Shown: positions 1 through 6,247, numbered from the stretch's first letter. The stretch is DNA of 7,161 bases from Rhodocyclaceae bacterium UBA2346 (GCA_002344625.1 DDUE01000036.1:1-7161); one strand, 5' to 3'. The notes: generated by a model not told the origin, from the sequence alone. Numbers and translations: made by a program.

Positions 1-1
1 C

Positions 2-202
2 GGTGGCCAGCAGGCCGAGCCGCGGCGCGGGCGGCGCAATTCGAGCATCGGCGCCGACGGCTTCGACTACAGCAAGCCCTACGTGCCCACTGCCTCCGCG
101 GGCGGTGAACAAAGTGCTGGCGCCCCCGAAGTCGTGGCCAGTGCCCCCAAACGCGGGCAACGCCCGATTGCGGTGCTTCTGGGGGGGTTGGGGCGGAAAT
201 AG
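2..202 (+). CDS. C-terminal tail of a probable RhlE-type DEAD-box RNA helicase (partial, 5' end outside window)
   Basis: An open frame enters from the left edge and runs 66 codons to a TAG at 200-202. It lacks a start codon here because the gene begins upstream. The tail starts Gln/Arg/Gly-rich and basic, then has the segment IGADGFDYSKPYVP (about residues 16-29), an Ala/Gly/Glu-rich linker, and ends RPIAVLLGGLGRK. From memory, betaproteobacterial RhlE-like helicases have a disordered basic tail with a DGFDxSKPY-like segment and a terminal PVAALLGG-like motif, so the match is to the tail style only. No helicase core motif (DEAD, SAT, HRIGRTGR) lies inside the window. If the call is right, the protein is a cytoplasmic ATP-dependent RNA helicase of ribosome assembly or RNA turnover. 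Another basic-tailed protein is possible. I am fairly sure it is coding and only moderately sure of the family. Confidence 0.5.
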   Translation, partial: GGQQAEPRRGRRNSSIGADGFDYSKPYVPTASAGGEQSAGAPEVVASAPKRGQRPIAVLLGGLGRK

Positions 203-266
203 GGTCGGCTTGGGCCGCTATTTCGGCGCAGGATTATCGGGGCGTGCGCGTATTCTGAACACAGAT

Positions 267-284
267 CGCGCCCTGTCGGGCGCG
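267..284 (+). repeat. Perfect 7-bp hairpin between the helicase tail and the EAL gene
   Basis: CGCGCCC (267-273) and GGGCGCG (278-284) pair perfectly around the loop TGTC. The hairpin lies 64 bases after the helicase stop and 24 bases before the EAL start codon. No T-run follows, so it is a poor intrinsic terminator. It sits just upstream of the AGGAAG ribosome-binding site at 293-298 and could be a leader structure of the EAL mRNA. In this GC-rich DNA a stem of this size may also arise by chance. Confidence 0.4.
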
Positions 285-308
285 GCCCACCCAGGAAGCC
301 CGATCCCG

Positions 309-1913
309 ATGGATGCTGCACACGGCAAGCACGACGACGGTCCGATTCCGGAACCCTTTGTCCCCGATTTTTCGGAAGGGCTCGAGAGCGGACTCTATCT
401 CGCCCTTCTCGAACTGGTCGACGAAGGTGTGATCATCACCGGCGACGAACGCGTACTCGAGGCCAACAGCGCCGCATGCGGACTGCTCGAACGCGAGTAC
501 CGCGAGATCGTCGGCCAGCCATTGGCGCAGTTGTTTCCGTCCGAGCGCGATTTCATCCAGGCGCGAGCGCGCCTGTTCATCCAGGGTGAAATGCGCGGCA
601 GCCTTCAAGTCGCGCTCCCGGGCGAGCGCAAGCGCAATTTGCGCTTCATCGCCGCCGCGCGCCTGCGGCCGGGCGTTCATGCGCTGATCCTCAGCCGCGA
701 CCTTCTCGTGGAAGCGGAAGCCGAACCCGATCCTGCCTCACCGGCGCCGGACGCCTTGTGGCCGCGCCTCGCGGCGGTGCTGGAGCAACCCGTCATCGTC
801 ATCGATGAGCGCGCCCGGGTTTCGGCCGCGAATGCGGCGGCGATCACCGGGCTGAATCTCGAGCGCGAGCGCCTGATCGGCCACGCCCTCGGGCCTTGCA
901 TTGCGGTTCGCTGGCCGACCGGCGACTCGACCCCGTTCGCACACCTGACCCGCGGCGACGGGGTCGAACTCGCCGCGCGCGTGCTGCCAGGCCCCAAACC
1001 CGGTTGGCGCGTACTGGTGCTGCCGGCGACTCGCCGCGGCGACGAGAAAGCGCACCAGGCCGTCGCACGCGCCACGCGGCCACACCTGGACAACGCCAGC
1101 GCACATGCCGCGACGCGGCTCGCGATCGAACGAAACCAGCTCGAAATCCACTTTCAAGCGCTCGTCGACGCCCGCGACGGCCGGATACGGGGCGGCGAGG
1201 CATTGCTGCGCTGGCATCACCCCACCCACGGGCTCGCCCCCTTCGGCCGGATCGCAAGCCTCGTCGACGACCCGGCATCGATCGCGAGCATGAGCGACTG
1301 GGCGCTGCAGACCGCATGCGCGCAAGCCGCCCGCTGGCCGGCCGATGACGGCCGCAACCCGCGCATCCTGACCGTCAACATCGCCCACGGCCAGGTGCTC
1401 AAGGGCGATCTGCTCAAACGGGTCGAGACCGCCCTCGCCACCTCGGGCCTGGCCGCCCGCCGCCTCGAGCTCGATTTCGATGAATCGATCCTGTCCGACC
1501 CCGACGACGCCATCCACGGCATGCTGAACGATCTCAGCAGTCTCGGCGTTCGGCTTGCGATCGACGACTTCGGTCGCGGCACCGCCTCGATTCCCCGCCT
1601 CCGGCGCTATCCGCTCACCGCAATCAAGCTCGATCCCGCCCTGGTGCGGCGGGTCGGGCATGATGAAACCAGCGAATCGATCGTCGAGGCGATCAGCAGC
1701 ATGGCCGCCGTGCTGGGGCTGAAGGTCTTCGCCCGCGGGGTCGAGAGCGCGCCGCAACAGGCCTTTCTTGCAGCGCTGGGCTGCTACCTGCAGCAAGGGC
1801 CGTTATTTGGCGCTCCGATGCCGACCGAGGCCTTCGCCGCCTTGCTCGCGCCCGCGGTGCTCAGTAATCGGCAAGGCTCGCGCAATCCTCCTCGCGCCCG
1901 GTCATCTGGCTGA
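309..1913 (+). CDS. PAS-PAS-EAL domain signalling protein with degenerate c-di-GMP phosphodiesterase site
   Basis: The protein has 534 residues. The ATG at 309 was chosen because AGGAAG lies at 293-298 and homology-like sequence begins soon after; the frame is open further upstream but there it overlaps the helicase tail. A clear PAS domain spans about residues 27-130 and a weaker PAS-like domain about 150-240. An EAL domain covers about 265-515. There is no GGDEF domain, signal peptide or membrane segment, so it is probably cytosolic. Conserved EAL residues are E297 of EALLRW, N357, E392, D419-D420 of DDFG, K440, E479 and Q496. Two sites differ: the first Glu of the usual E-x-T-E motif is D389, and EGVE reads RGVE, with R476 in place of the catalytic glutamate (E352 of RocR, from family knowledge). 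The protein therefore probably does not hydrolyse c-di-GMP well; it may bind it or act through protein contacts. What the PAS domains sense cannot be read. The last 17 codons overlap the convergent small gene. Confidence 0.85.
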   Translation: MDAAHGKHDDGPIPEPFVPDFSEGLESGLYLALLELVDEGVIITGDERVLEANSAACGLLEREYREIVGQPLAQLFPSERDFIQARARLFIQGEMRGSLQVALPGERKRNLRFIAAARLRPGVHALILSRDLLVEAEAEPDPASPAPDALWPRLAAVLEQPVIVIDERARVSAANAAAITGLNLERERLIGHALGPCIAVRWPTGDSTPFAHLTRGDGVELAARVLPGPKPGWRVLVLPATRRGDEKAHQAVARATRPHLDNASAHAATRLAIERNQLEIHFQALVDARDGRIRGGEALLRWHHPTHGLAPFGRIASLVDDPASIASMSDWALQTACAQAARWPADDGRNPRILTVNIAHGQVLKGDLLKRVETALATSGLAARRLELDFDESILSDPDDAIHGMLNDLSSLGVRLAIDDFGRGTASIPRLRRYPLTAIKLDPALVRRVGHDETSESIVEAISSMAAVLGLKVFARGVESAPQQAFLAALGCYLQQGPLFGAPMPTEAFAALLAPAVLSNRQGSRNPPRARSSG

Positions 1914-2166
1914 AGCGGGCGAGCCGCGCCTTGACGAAATCGTCGGAAATGGTGCGATTGGCACAGAACTCGCGCAGTTGCATCGCATACGCAAGCATCT
2001 GCAGATCGAAGGTCGTCGCGGCCACCGCCCGAAACGCGTAGCGCGAGGTTTCCCGGAAATCCTTTTCGCTTCGCCCATCGCCACTGACGCCACCGCCGGG
2101 CGTCTGAGCCCAGGCCGGAGTCGACGCGGCACAAAGAATCACCAGCAGGATCAACGGCAATCGCAT
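1861..2166 (-). CDS. Small secreted protein of unknown function
   Basis: The protein has 101 residues. I chose the ATG at 2166 because it starts a textbook Sec signal peptide: MR, then a hydrophobic run of leucine, isoleucine, valine and alanine, then a cleavage motif AWA-Q after residue 20. A GAGG ribosome-binding site at 2180-2177 sits 10 bases ahead. The frame is open further upstream, but that extension crosses the pnt terminator. The mature part is about 81 residues: a Gly/Ser-rich linker (22-33), then a probably helical region with many aromatic, Ala and Arg residues. It contains two cysteines, C68 and C95, which could form a disulfide in the periplasm. I recognise no family. The gene has its own likely promoter and terminator-separated position, so it is probably a single transcription unit. 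It overlaps the 3' end of the EAL gene by 53 bp on the opposite strand. Confidence 0.7.
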   Translation of the reverse strand: MRLPLILLVILCAASTPAWAQTPGGGVSGDGRSEKDFRETSRYAFRAVAATTFDLQMLAYAMQLREFCANRTISDDFVKARLARFSQMTGREEDCASLADY

Positions 2167-2199
2167 CGCGGGCGTACCTCGGCAGGGGCAGACATGATC

Positions 2200-2227
2200 A
2201 TTATCGGCCGTTTCATGCCCGGCTGAA
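2200..2227 (-). promoter_or_regulatory. Candidate sigma-70 promoter of the small secreted protein gene
   Basis: On the minus strand a -35-like TTCAGC (2227-2222), a 16-base spacer and a good -10 GATAAT (2205-2200) lie downstream of the pnt terminator. Transcription would start near 2193, giving a leader of about 27 bases that contains the GAGG ribosome-binding site. The -10 matches the consensus at five of six positions; the -35 is weak. The placement is what makes it credible. Confidence 0.4.
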
Positions 2228-2251
2228 GTGCAACGCGGGGCAGGCACGATG

Positions 2252-2287
2252 AAAAGCGGCGCCCCCTGCCATCGCAAGGAGCGCCGC
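2252..2287 (-). terminator. Strong intrinsic terminator of the pnt operon
   Basis: Read on the minus strand, GCGGCGCTCCTTGC (2287-2274) pairs with GCAGGGGGCGCCGC (2269-2256) over 14 consecutive base pairs, two of them G-U, around the loop GATG. The stem is followed at once by TTTT (2255-2252). It begins 22 bases after the pntB stop codon. This is the classical rho-independent form and separates the pnt operon from the small secreted protein gene. The T-run is short, but the stem is very stable. Confidence 0.85.
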
Positions 2288-2309
2288 CGGACAACCGAAC
2301 GATTGGAGT

Positions 2310-3689
2310 CTAGACTTCGAGCGCCTTCACATGCGTGATCACCTCGGCGACCGCCTGCTGGGCGCTGCCGTAGAGCATGCGGCAATTGTCCTTGTAGAAC
2401 AGCGCATTCTCGATACCCGAGTAACCCGCCCCCTTGCCGCGCTTGACCACGATCACGTTCTGCGCGAGGTCGGCATTGAGGATCGGCATGCCGTAGATCG
2501 GGCTCGATTTGTCGGTACGCGCCACCGGGTTCACCACGTCGTTCGCCCCGATCACCAGTGCGACATCGGCCTGGGCGAAGTCGGCATTGATCTCTTCGAG
2601 ATCGAAGATCTTCTCGTAGGGCACCCCAGCTTCGGCGAGCAACACGTTCATGTGGCCCGGCATCCGTCCGGCCACCGGATGAATCGCGAACACGACTTCG
2701 ACCCCGCCCTCCTCAAGCAACTGGGCCATCTCCCAAACCTTGTGCTGGGCGCCGGCCACTGCCATGCCGTAACCGGGCACGATGATGACCTTCTGGCCGT
2801 AGCGCATCAGCGACGCGGCATCCAGCGCCGACAGGTCGCGGATGGAACCGGTGACCTCGCCGCCGCTTTCGGCCGCCGCGCCGGTGATCGGCGCGAAGAT
2901 GATGTTCTTGATCGGCCGGTTCATCGCCTTGGCCATGAGCTGGGTCAGCAGCATGCCCGACGCGCCCACCACGATACCGGCCACGATCAGCGCCGGATTG
3001 CCCAGCACGAAGCCCTTGAAGCCGACCGCGAGACCGGTGAAGGCGTTGAGCAGCGAAATCACCACCGGCATGTCGGCGCCGCCGATCGGCATCACCAGCA
3101 CCACGCCGAGCGCGAGCGCGAGCACGAAGAACAGGAAGATCTCGAACCCGCCGGGGTTGTCGGCGTAGCCAATGGTCAGGCCGATACCGATGGTGAAGAG
3201 GGTGAGGAAGAAGTTCACGTTGTTCTGCCCGGGCAGGCGAACCGCCTTCTTCATGATCCCCTGCAGCTTCGCGAAGGCAACGCAGGAACCCGAGAAGGCA
3301 ACCGAACCGATGACCGCGCCCAGAACCAGCAGCGTCGCGGTCATCGCATCATGCTGTACCCCCCGGATCAGCTCGACCGCGGCGATCGCGGCGGCGGCGC
3401 CCCCCCCCATGCCGTTGTAGATGGCCACCATCTGCGGCATGTCGGTCATCTTGACGATCTTGCCCGAGTACCAGGCGACTCCGCCGCCGAGCACGATCGC
3501 GAGCACCATCAGCCCGACGTTCTGCAGTCCGGGTATGAAAAAAGTGATCACGGTCGCGGCGACCATCGCGAAACCGGCCCAGATCACCCCTTTGCGGGCG
3601 GTGACCGGCGAGCTCATCGCCTTCAGGCCGAGGATGAAGATCGTGGCAACGATGAAATAGGTGGCGCTTACGAACCAGTTTGAACTCAT
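2310..3689 (-). CDS. pntB: NAD(P) transhydrogenase subunit beta (PntB)
   Basis: The complete protein has 459 residues, the usual length. It is the inner-membrane and NADP(H)-binding subunit of the proton-translocating transhydrogenase, which drives hydride transfer from NADH to NADP+ with inward proton flow. About nine hydrophobic segments fill residues 8-250. They include GADMPVV with D206 and N215, which align with E. coli D213 and N222 of the proton path. The C-terminal NADP(H) domain (about 290-459) has PGYGMAVAGAQH (305-316), HPVAGRMPGHMNVLLAEA (337-354), GANDVVNP (381-388) and KR (416-417). The position of the E. coli proton-channel histidine H91 is asparagine N92 here. The start ATG overlaps the pntAB stop in an ATGA, with a purine-rich AAGGAAGGGGG just upstream, which suggests translational coupling. 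A run of nine G lies in codons 94-97. The strong terminator follows 22 bases after the stop. Confidence 0.97.
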   Translation of the reverse strand: MSSNWFVSATYFIVATIFILGLKAMSSPVTARKGVIWAGFAMVAATVITFFIPGLQNVGLMVLAIVLGGGVAWYSGKIVKMTDMPQMVAIYNGMGGGAAAAIAAVELIRGVQHDAMTATLLVLGAVIGSVAFSGSCVAFAKLQGIMKKAVRLPGQNNVNFFLTLFTIGIGLTIGYADNPGGFEIFLFFVLALALGVVLVMPIGGADMPVVISLLNAFTGLAVGFKGFVLGNPALIVAGIVVGASGMLLTQLMAKAMNRPIKNIIFAPITGAAAESGGEVTGSIRDLSALDAASLMRYGQKVIIVPGYGMAVAGAQHKVWEMAQLLEEGGVEVVFAIHPVAGRMPGHMNVLLAEAGVPYEKIFDLEEINADFAQADVALVIGANDVVNPVARTDKSSPIYGMPILNADLAQNVIVVKRGKGAGYSGIENALFYKDNCRMLYGSAQQAVAEVITHVKALEV

Positions 3690-3991
3690 TTTTCGCCCCC
3701 TTCCTTGCGATTGCCGGACTTGAACATCGCCAGCATGCGTTCGGTCACGACGTAACCGCCGGCCGCGTTGGCCGCCCCCAGGAACACCGCGACGAAACCG
3801 AGCAACAATTGCAGCGGCTCGTCCGGGTCGGCCTTGCCGAGCGCGTACATCGCGCCGATCAGGACGACGCCGTGCACGAAGTTGGAGCCCGACATGAGCG
3901 GCGTGTGCAGAATCACCGGCACGCGCGAAATCACCTCGTAACCGGTGAACGCGGCCAGCATGAAGATATACAGTGCGGTAAAGCCTTCCAT
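3686..3991 (-). CDS. pntAB: NAD(P) transhydrogenase subunit alpha, part 2 (membrane part of alpha)
   Basis: The protein has 101 residues and corresponds to the membrane C-terminal part of E. coli PntA, which is a separate gene in the three-gene form. Three hydrophobic segments are visible at about residues 4-22, 33-51 and 60-82, joined by short loops, with a charged tail. The hallmark TPLMSGSN occurs at 30-37. H40, in the second membrane segment, falls where E. coli PntA has serine; in Thermus thermophilus the corresponding subunit carries a histidine there that is thought to serve the proton path. GGGAG at 4004-4000 lies 8 bases before the ATG, and only 15 bases separate it from pntAA. It overlaps pntB by four bases. 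It is certain to work as one complex with the genes on both sides. Confidence 0.95.
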   Translation of the reverse strand: MEGFTALYIFMLAAFTGYEVISRVPVILHTPLMSGSNFVHGVVLIGAMYALGKADPDEPLQLLLGFVAVFLGAANAAGGYVVTERMLAMFKSGNRKEGGEK

Positions 3992-4006
3992 GTTTGCGTC
4001 TCCCGC

Positions 4007-5131
4007 TTAGAGTCCGAGCACTTCACGGACGCCGGCATGCCTGATCTCGCCCGCGTGGGTGAGCGCACAGCCGGACATCACTTCGTCTTCCCAATCGAGC
4101 GTGAGCACGCCCTCCTTGATGAACGGCGAGATGAAGTTGTAGAGATTCTTGGCATACATTTCAGAGGCATGAATGGGCATGCGGCTCTGTATGTGGGTGG
4201 GGCCGATCACCAGCACGTCACCGACCCAGGTCTTTTCGCCCGCCACCGTGCCTTCGACGTTGCCGCCAGTCTCGGCCGCCATGTCGACGACGACCGCGCC
4301 CGGTTTCATGCGCGCGACCATCTCGGCAGTGATGATGCGGGGCGCGCGCTTGCCCGGAATCGCAGCCGTCGTGATCAGCGCATCGCACTGGCTCACCGCC
4401 TTGGCGAGGCGCTCCGCCTGCCTGGCCTTCTCGTCGTCGGTGAGCTCACGCGCGTAGCCCCCCACGCCGGCCGCGGCCACGCCGGTGTCGACGAACTTGG
4501 CACCGAGCGATTCGATCTGCTCGCGCACTTCGGGACGAACGTCGTACGCTTCGACGATCGCGCCGATCCGGCGGGCCGTGGCGATGGCCTGCAGGCCCGC
4601 CACGCCGGCGCCGATCACGAGCACCTTGGCCGGGCGAATGGTGCCGGCGGCATAGGTCATCATCGGGAAGAACTTGGGACTGTGGTCGGCCGCGATCAGC
4701 GCGCATTCGTAGCCCGCCACCGCCGCCTGGCTGGACAATGCATCCATGCTCTGCGAACGTGAAATGCGCGGCAGCAGTTCAAGCGCAAACGCCGTGATCT
4801 GCTTGTCGCGCAGCAACTCGGCCCGCGCCTTGTCGGCCCACGGTTGGAGCATGCCGAGCAGCACGCTGCCGGGCTTCATCTGCTCGATGAACGCCAGCGG
4901 CGGCGGCTGCACGCACAGGACCACGTCCGCGTCGCCCGATACGCCGGATGCATCCGCTGCCTGCGTCACCCCGGCAAACGCTTCATCACGATAGTGCGCG
5001 GGCACGCCTGCACCCGTCTGCATCACCACCTGTGCGCCCAGATCCAGATACTTCTTGACCACGTCCGGCACGACCGACAGGCGTCGTTCACCGACAATGG
5101 TCTCGGCAGGCACTCCGATTAACAGAGGCAT
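4007..5131 (-). CDS. pntAA: NAD(P) transhydrogenase subunit alpha, part 1 (NAD(H)-binding)
   Basis: The protein has 374 residues. It is the soluble, cytoplasmic NAD(H)-binding component of the transhydrogenase and belongs to the alanine dehydrogenase/PNT family. I chose the ATG at 5131 because GGGAGGAG (5144-5137) sits five bases ahead; an in-frame GTG at 5137 would overlap that site. The N-terminal domain begins PLLIGVPAE with GERR (14-17). The signature RSQSMDALSSQAAVAGY spans 125-141. The Rossmann dinucleotide site VLVIGAGVAGLQA is at 170-182 (G174, G176, G179), followed by the acidic EAYDVRPE (194-201) typical of NAD specificity. YAREL (226-230) lies where the family has its mobile loop over the nucleotide. 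It is the first gene of the operon and is preceded by a 319-base non-coding region with two candidate promoters. Confidence 0.97.
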   Translation of the reverse strand: MPLLIGVPAETIVGERRLSVVPDVVKKYLDLGAQVVMQTGAGVPAHYRDEAFAGVTQAADASGVSGDADVVLCVQPPPLAFIEQMKPGSVLLGMLQPWADKARAELLRDKQITAFALELLPRISRSQSMDALSSQAAVAGYECALIAADHSPKFFPMMTYAAGTIRPAKVLVIGAGVAGLQAIATARRIGAIVEAYDVRPEVREQIESLGAKFVDTGVAAAGVGGYARELTDDEKARQAERLAKAVSQCDALITTAAIPGKRAPRIITAEMVARMKPGAVVVDMAAETGGNVEGTVAGEKTWVGDVLVIGPTHIQSRMPIHASEMYAKNLYNFISPFIKEGVLTLDWEDEVMSGCALTHAGEIRHAGVREVLGL

Positions 5132-5154
5132 CAGCACTCCTCCCTGACAGATTG

Positions 5155-5182
5155 TTTAGATGAAATCCCCGACGCCCGTCAC
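5155..5182 (-). promoter_or_regulatory. Candidate proximal promoter of the pnt operon
   Basis: On the minus strand GTGACG (5182-5177) as -35, a 16-base spacer and TCTAAA (5160-5155) as -10 each match the sigma-70 consensus at four of six positions. Transcription would start near 5148 and leave a short leader of about 17 bases that begins just before the GGGAGGAG site. The position is ideal, but the sequence match is only moderate. Confidence 0.35.
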
Positions 5183-5275
5183 GCACAGTGCGACCGCCGG
5201 ATACCGTGAGCGGGAAGACTTCTATCGCTACGGTTTCCGTTGCAAGGCGTCGGTACGAATGAAATTGTTGTCGAA

Positions 5276-5292
5276 CGCCACTCGGAGTGGCG
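5276..5292 (-). repeat. Perfect 7-bp hairpin/palindrome in the pnt leader
   Basis: CGCCACT (5276-5282) and AGTGGCG (5286-5292) are perfect inverted repeats around CGG. On the minus strand the hairpin would be in the leader of a transcript from the distal promoter. No T-run follows on either strand, so it is not a normal terminator. It could be a leader structure or an operator-like dyad. Confidence 0.4.
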
Positions 5293-5395
5293 CCGCGTCG
5301 CCCCCGAACAAGGACGAGAAAACGCCAACGACCTGACGCTTCCTTGCGCGTTCCCTGCCATCTACTTGATGATGTTCTTTACCGACACCCGCCGG

Positions 5396-5423
5396 ATCAT
5401 ACTGATAAGCGGCACAATCGCAA
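5396..5423 (-). promoter_or_regulatory. Candidate distal promoter of the pnt operon
   Basis: On the minus strand TTGCGA (5423-5418), a 16-base spacer and TATGAT (5401-5396) form a good sigma-70-like pair, with four and five matches to consensus. It lies 28 bases after the PP2C stop. Its transcript would carry a leader of about 258 bases containing the hairpin at 5276-5292. Confidence 0.4.
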
Positions 5424-5450
5424 ATAGGGAATGCGGAAAGCGCTGGCGCG

Positions 5451-6221
5451 CTATCGGTCGTCGTAGCGTTTGGCGGGCGCGTCCACGAGCTTCACGATCG
5501 CCAGCGAGAGGTTGTCGCCCCCGCCTTCGGCGCGAATCCGGGCGCTATTGACAAGCTCGCGGGCGGCCTCGCGGGCCGACATCGTCGCAAGAATCCTGGC
5601 CAGCTCGGCGTCGGGGAAATAGGCCCACAAACCATCCGAGCACAGCAGAAAGCTGTCTCCCGCGACCAGCGGCGAGAGCTTGCCGTGCTCGACCCGGGGG
5701 TCGCGATCGCTGCCCAGGCACGACAAAAGCACATTGCGCTGCGGATGGGTGAGCGCCCCCTGCTCGTCGATACGCCCCTTGCGCTGCAGCTCGCCGACCA
5801 GCGAATGATCGAGGCTGCGGCTCAGGAGCCGGTCGCCGCGAAAATGATAGAGGCGCGAATCACCACAATGCGCCCAGTCGATCCGGCCGGGCTGGAGCAT
5901 CAGCACAACGGCGGTGCTGTGCGGATCCTTTTCGCTGGTGAAGCGGGTCAGGCGAATCACCACATGCGCTTCCTGCACGATGTTCGCAAGCAGGCTCTCG
6001 GGAGTTTCCGAACCGGGCGCATAGGTTTCGAAACTCTGTTTCGCCTTGAGCACGACCTGTTCGGCGGCCATCGCGCCACCACTATGCCCGCCCATGCCGT
6101 CCGCAAGCACGGCCATGAGCATGCCCGGTCGGGTCGGATGGGCGAAAAGGCTCACGCAGTCCTGCTGCTCGCGGCGGTCGCCAATATGCGTGGCTACGCA
6201 GGTTTCAATCGTTAGCGCCAT
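5451..6221 (-). CDS. PP2C-family serine/threonine protein phosphatase
   Basis: The protein has 256 residues, the normal length for a stand-alone bacterial PP2C. These metal-dependent enzymes remove phosphate from Ser/Thr in the cytoplasm. The catalytic set looks complete: RREQQD (17-21 region, D21), DGMGGHSGG (41-49) with metal ligand D41, HSTAVV (101-106), GDSRLY (120-125), LDHS (138-141), SDGLW (195-199 region, D195) and GGDNLS (234-239, D236). There is no membrane segment or extra domain. The ATG at 6221 was chosen because ETCVATHIGDR follows directly, as in relatives. A TTG at 6257 would add 12 residues of unlikely sequence. No clear ribosome-binding site precedes 6221. A weak 5-bp hairpin overlaps the stop codon. 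No partner kinase is in the window, so the substrate is unknown. It lies on the same strand as the pnt operon, but the 319-base gap argues for separate regulation. Confidence 0.92.
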   Translation of the reverse strand: MALTIETCVATHIGDRREQQDCVSLFAHPTRPGMLMAVLADGMGGHSGGAMAAEQVVLKAKQSFETYAPGSETPESLLANIVQEAHVVIRLTRFTSEKDPHSTAVVLMLQPGRIDWAHCGDSRLYHFRGDRLLSRSLDHSLVGELQRKGRIDEQGALTHPQRNVLLSCLGSDRDPRVEHGKLSPLVAGDSFLLCSDGLWAYFPDAELARILATMSAREAARELVNSARIRAEGGGDNLSLAIVKLVDAPAKRYDDR

Positions 6222-6247
6222 GGCGAAACAGGAGTGGTCGATTGCGC

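Larger units (their letters stand above)
5132..5450 (-). other. Non-coding leader region upstream of the pnt operon
   Basis: These 319 bases lie between the PP2C stop and the pntAA start. No frame has a believable protein: the 60-codon minus-strand frame at 5179-5361 has no ribosome-binding site and an atypical composition. The stretch holds two candidate minus-strand promoters (5182-5155 and 5423-5396) and a 17-base hairpin (5276-5292). It is less GC-rich than the genes, with AT-rich patches near 5360-5430 and 5255-5275, as promoter regions often are. I recognise no known riboswitch. Confidence 0.6.

Noticed and set aside
251..256. TATTCT as a -10 box for the EAL gene
   Set aside because: There is no acceptable -35 at 16-18 bases and no extended -10 TG, so I could not support a promoter here.
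3..308. N-terminal extension of the EAL protein from a GTG at position 3
   Set aside because: This part overlaps the helicase tail, which is in another frame and has protein-like sequence. The extension has low-complexity composition, and a good start with a ribosome-binding site exists at 309.
738..1796. A 352-codon minus-strand frame opposite the EAL gene
   Set aside because: It is the antisense shadow of a clearly coding PAS-EAL frame and has no ribosome-binding site or recognisable domain.
2167..2385. 73-residue extension of the small secreted protein upstream of its signal peptide
   Set aside because: It would run through the pntB end and the pnt terminator and would bury the signal peptide inside the protein.
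2331..3683. A 450-codon open frame on the plus strand, opposite almost all of pntB
   Set aside because: It is a mirror of a GC-rich coding sequence. The product is extremely rich in His, Asp, Arg and Gly with no recognisable fold, while the minus strand encodes an unmistakable PntB.
3680..4762. A 360-codon plus-strand frame opposite pntAB and most of pntAA
   Set aside because: The composition is dominated by Arg, His and Asp as in other antisense shadows, it has no family features, and the opposite strand is certain to be coding.
5179..5361. 60-codon minus-strand frame in the pnt leader
   Set aside because: There is no ribosome-binding site before the ATG, the composition is Ser/Arg-rich and random-looking, and no motif is visible.
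5439..5452. Hairpin AGCGC/GCGCT at the PP2C stop codon as a terminator
   Set aside because: The stem is only 5 bp and is followed by just two T on the minus strand, so it is too weak to call.
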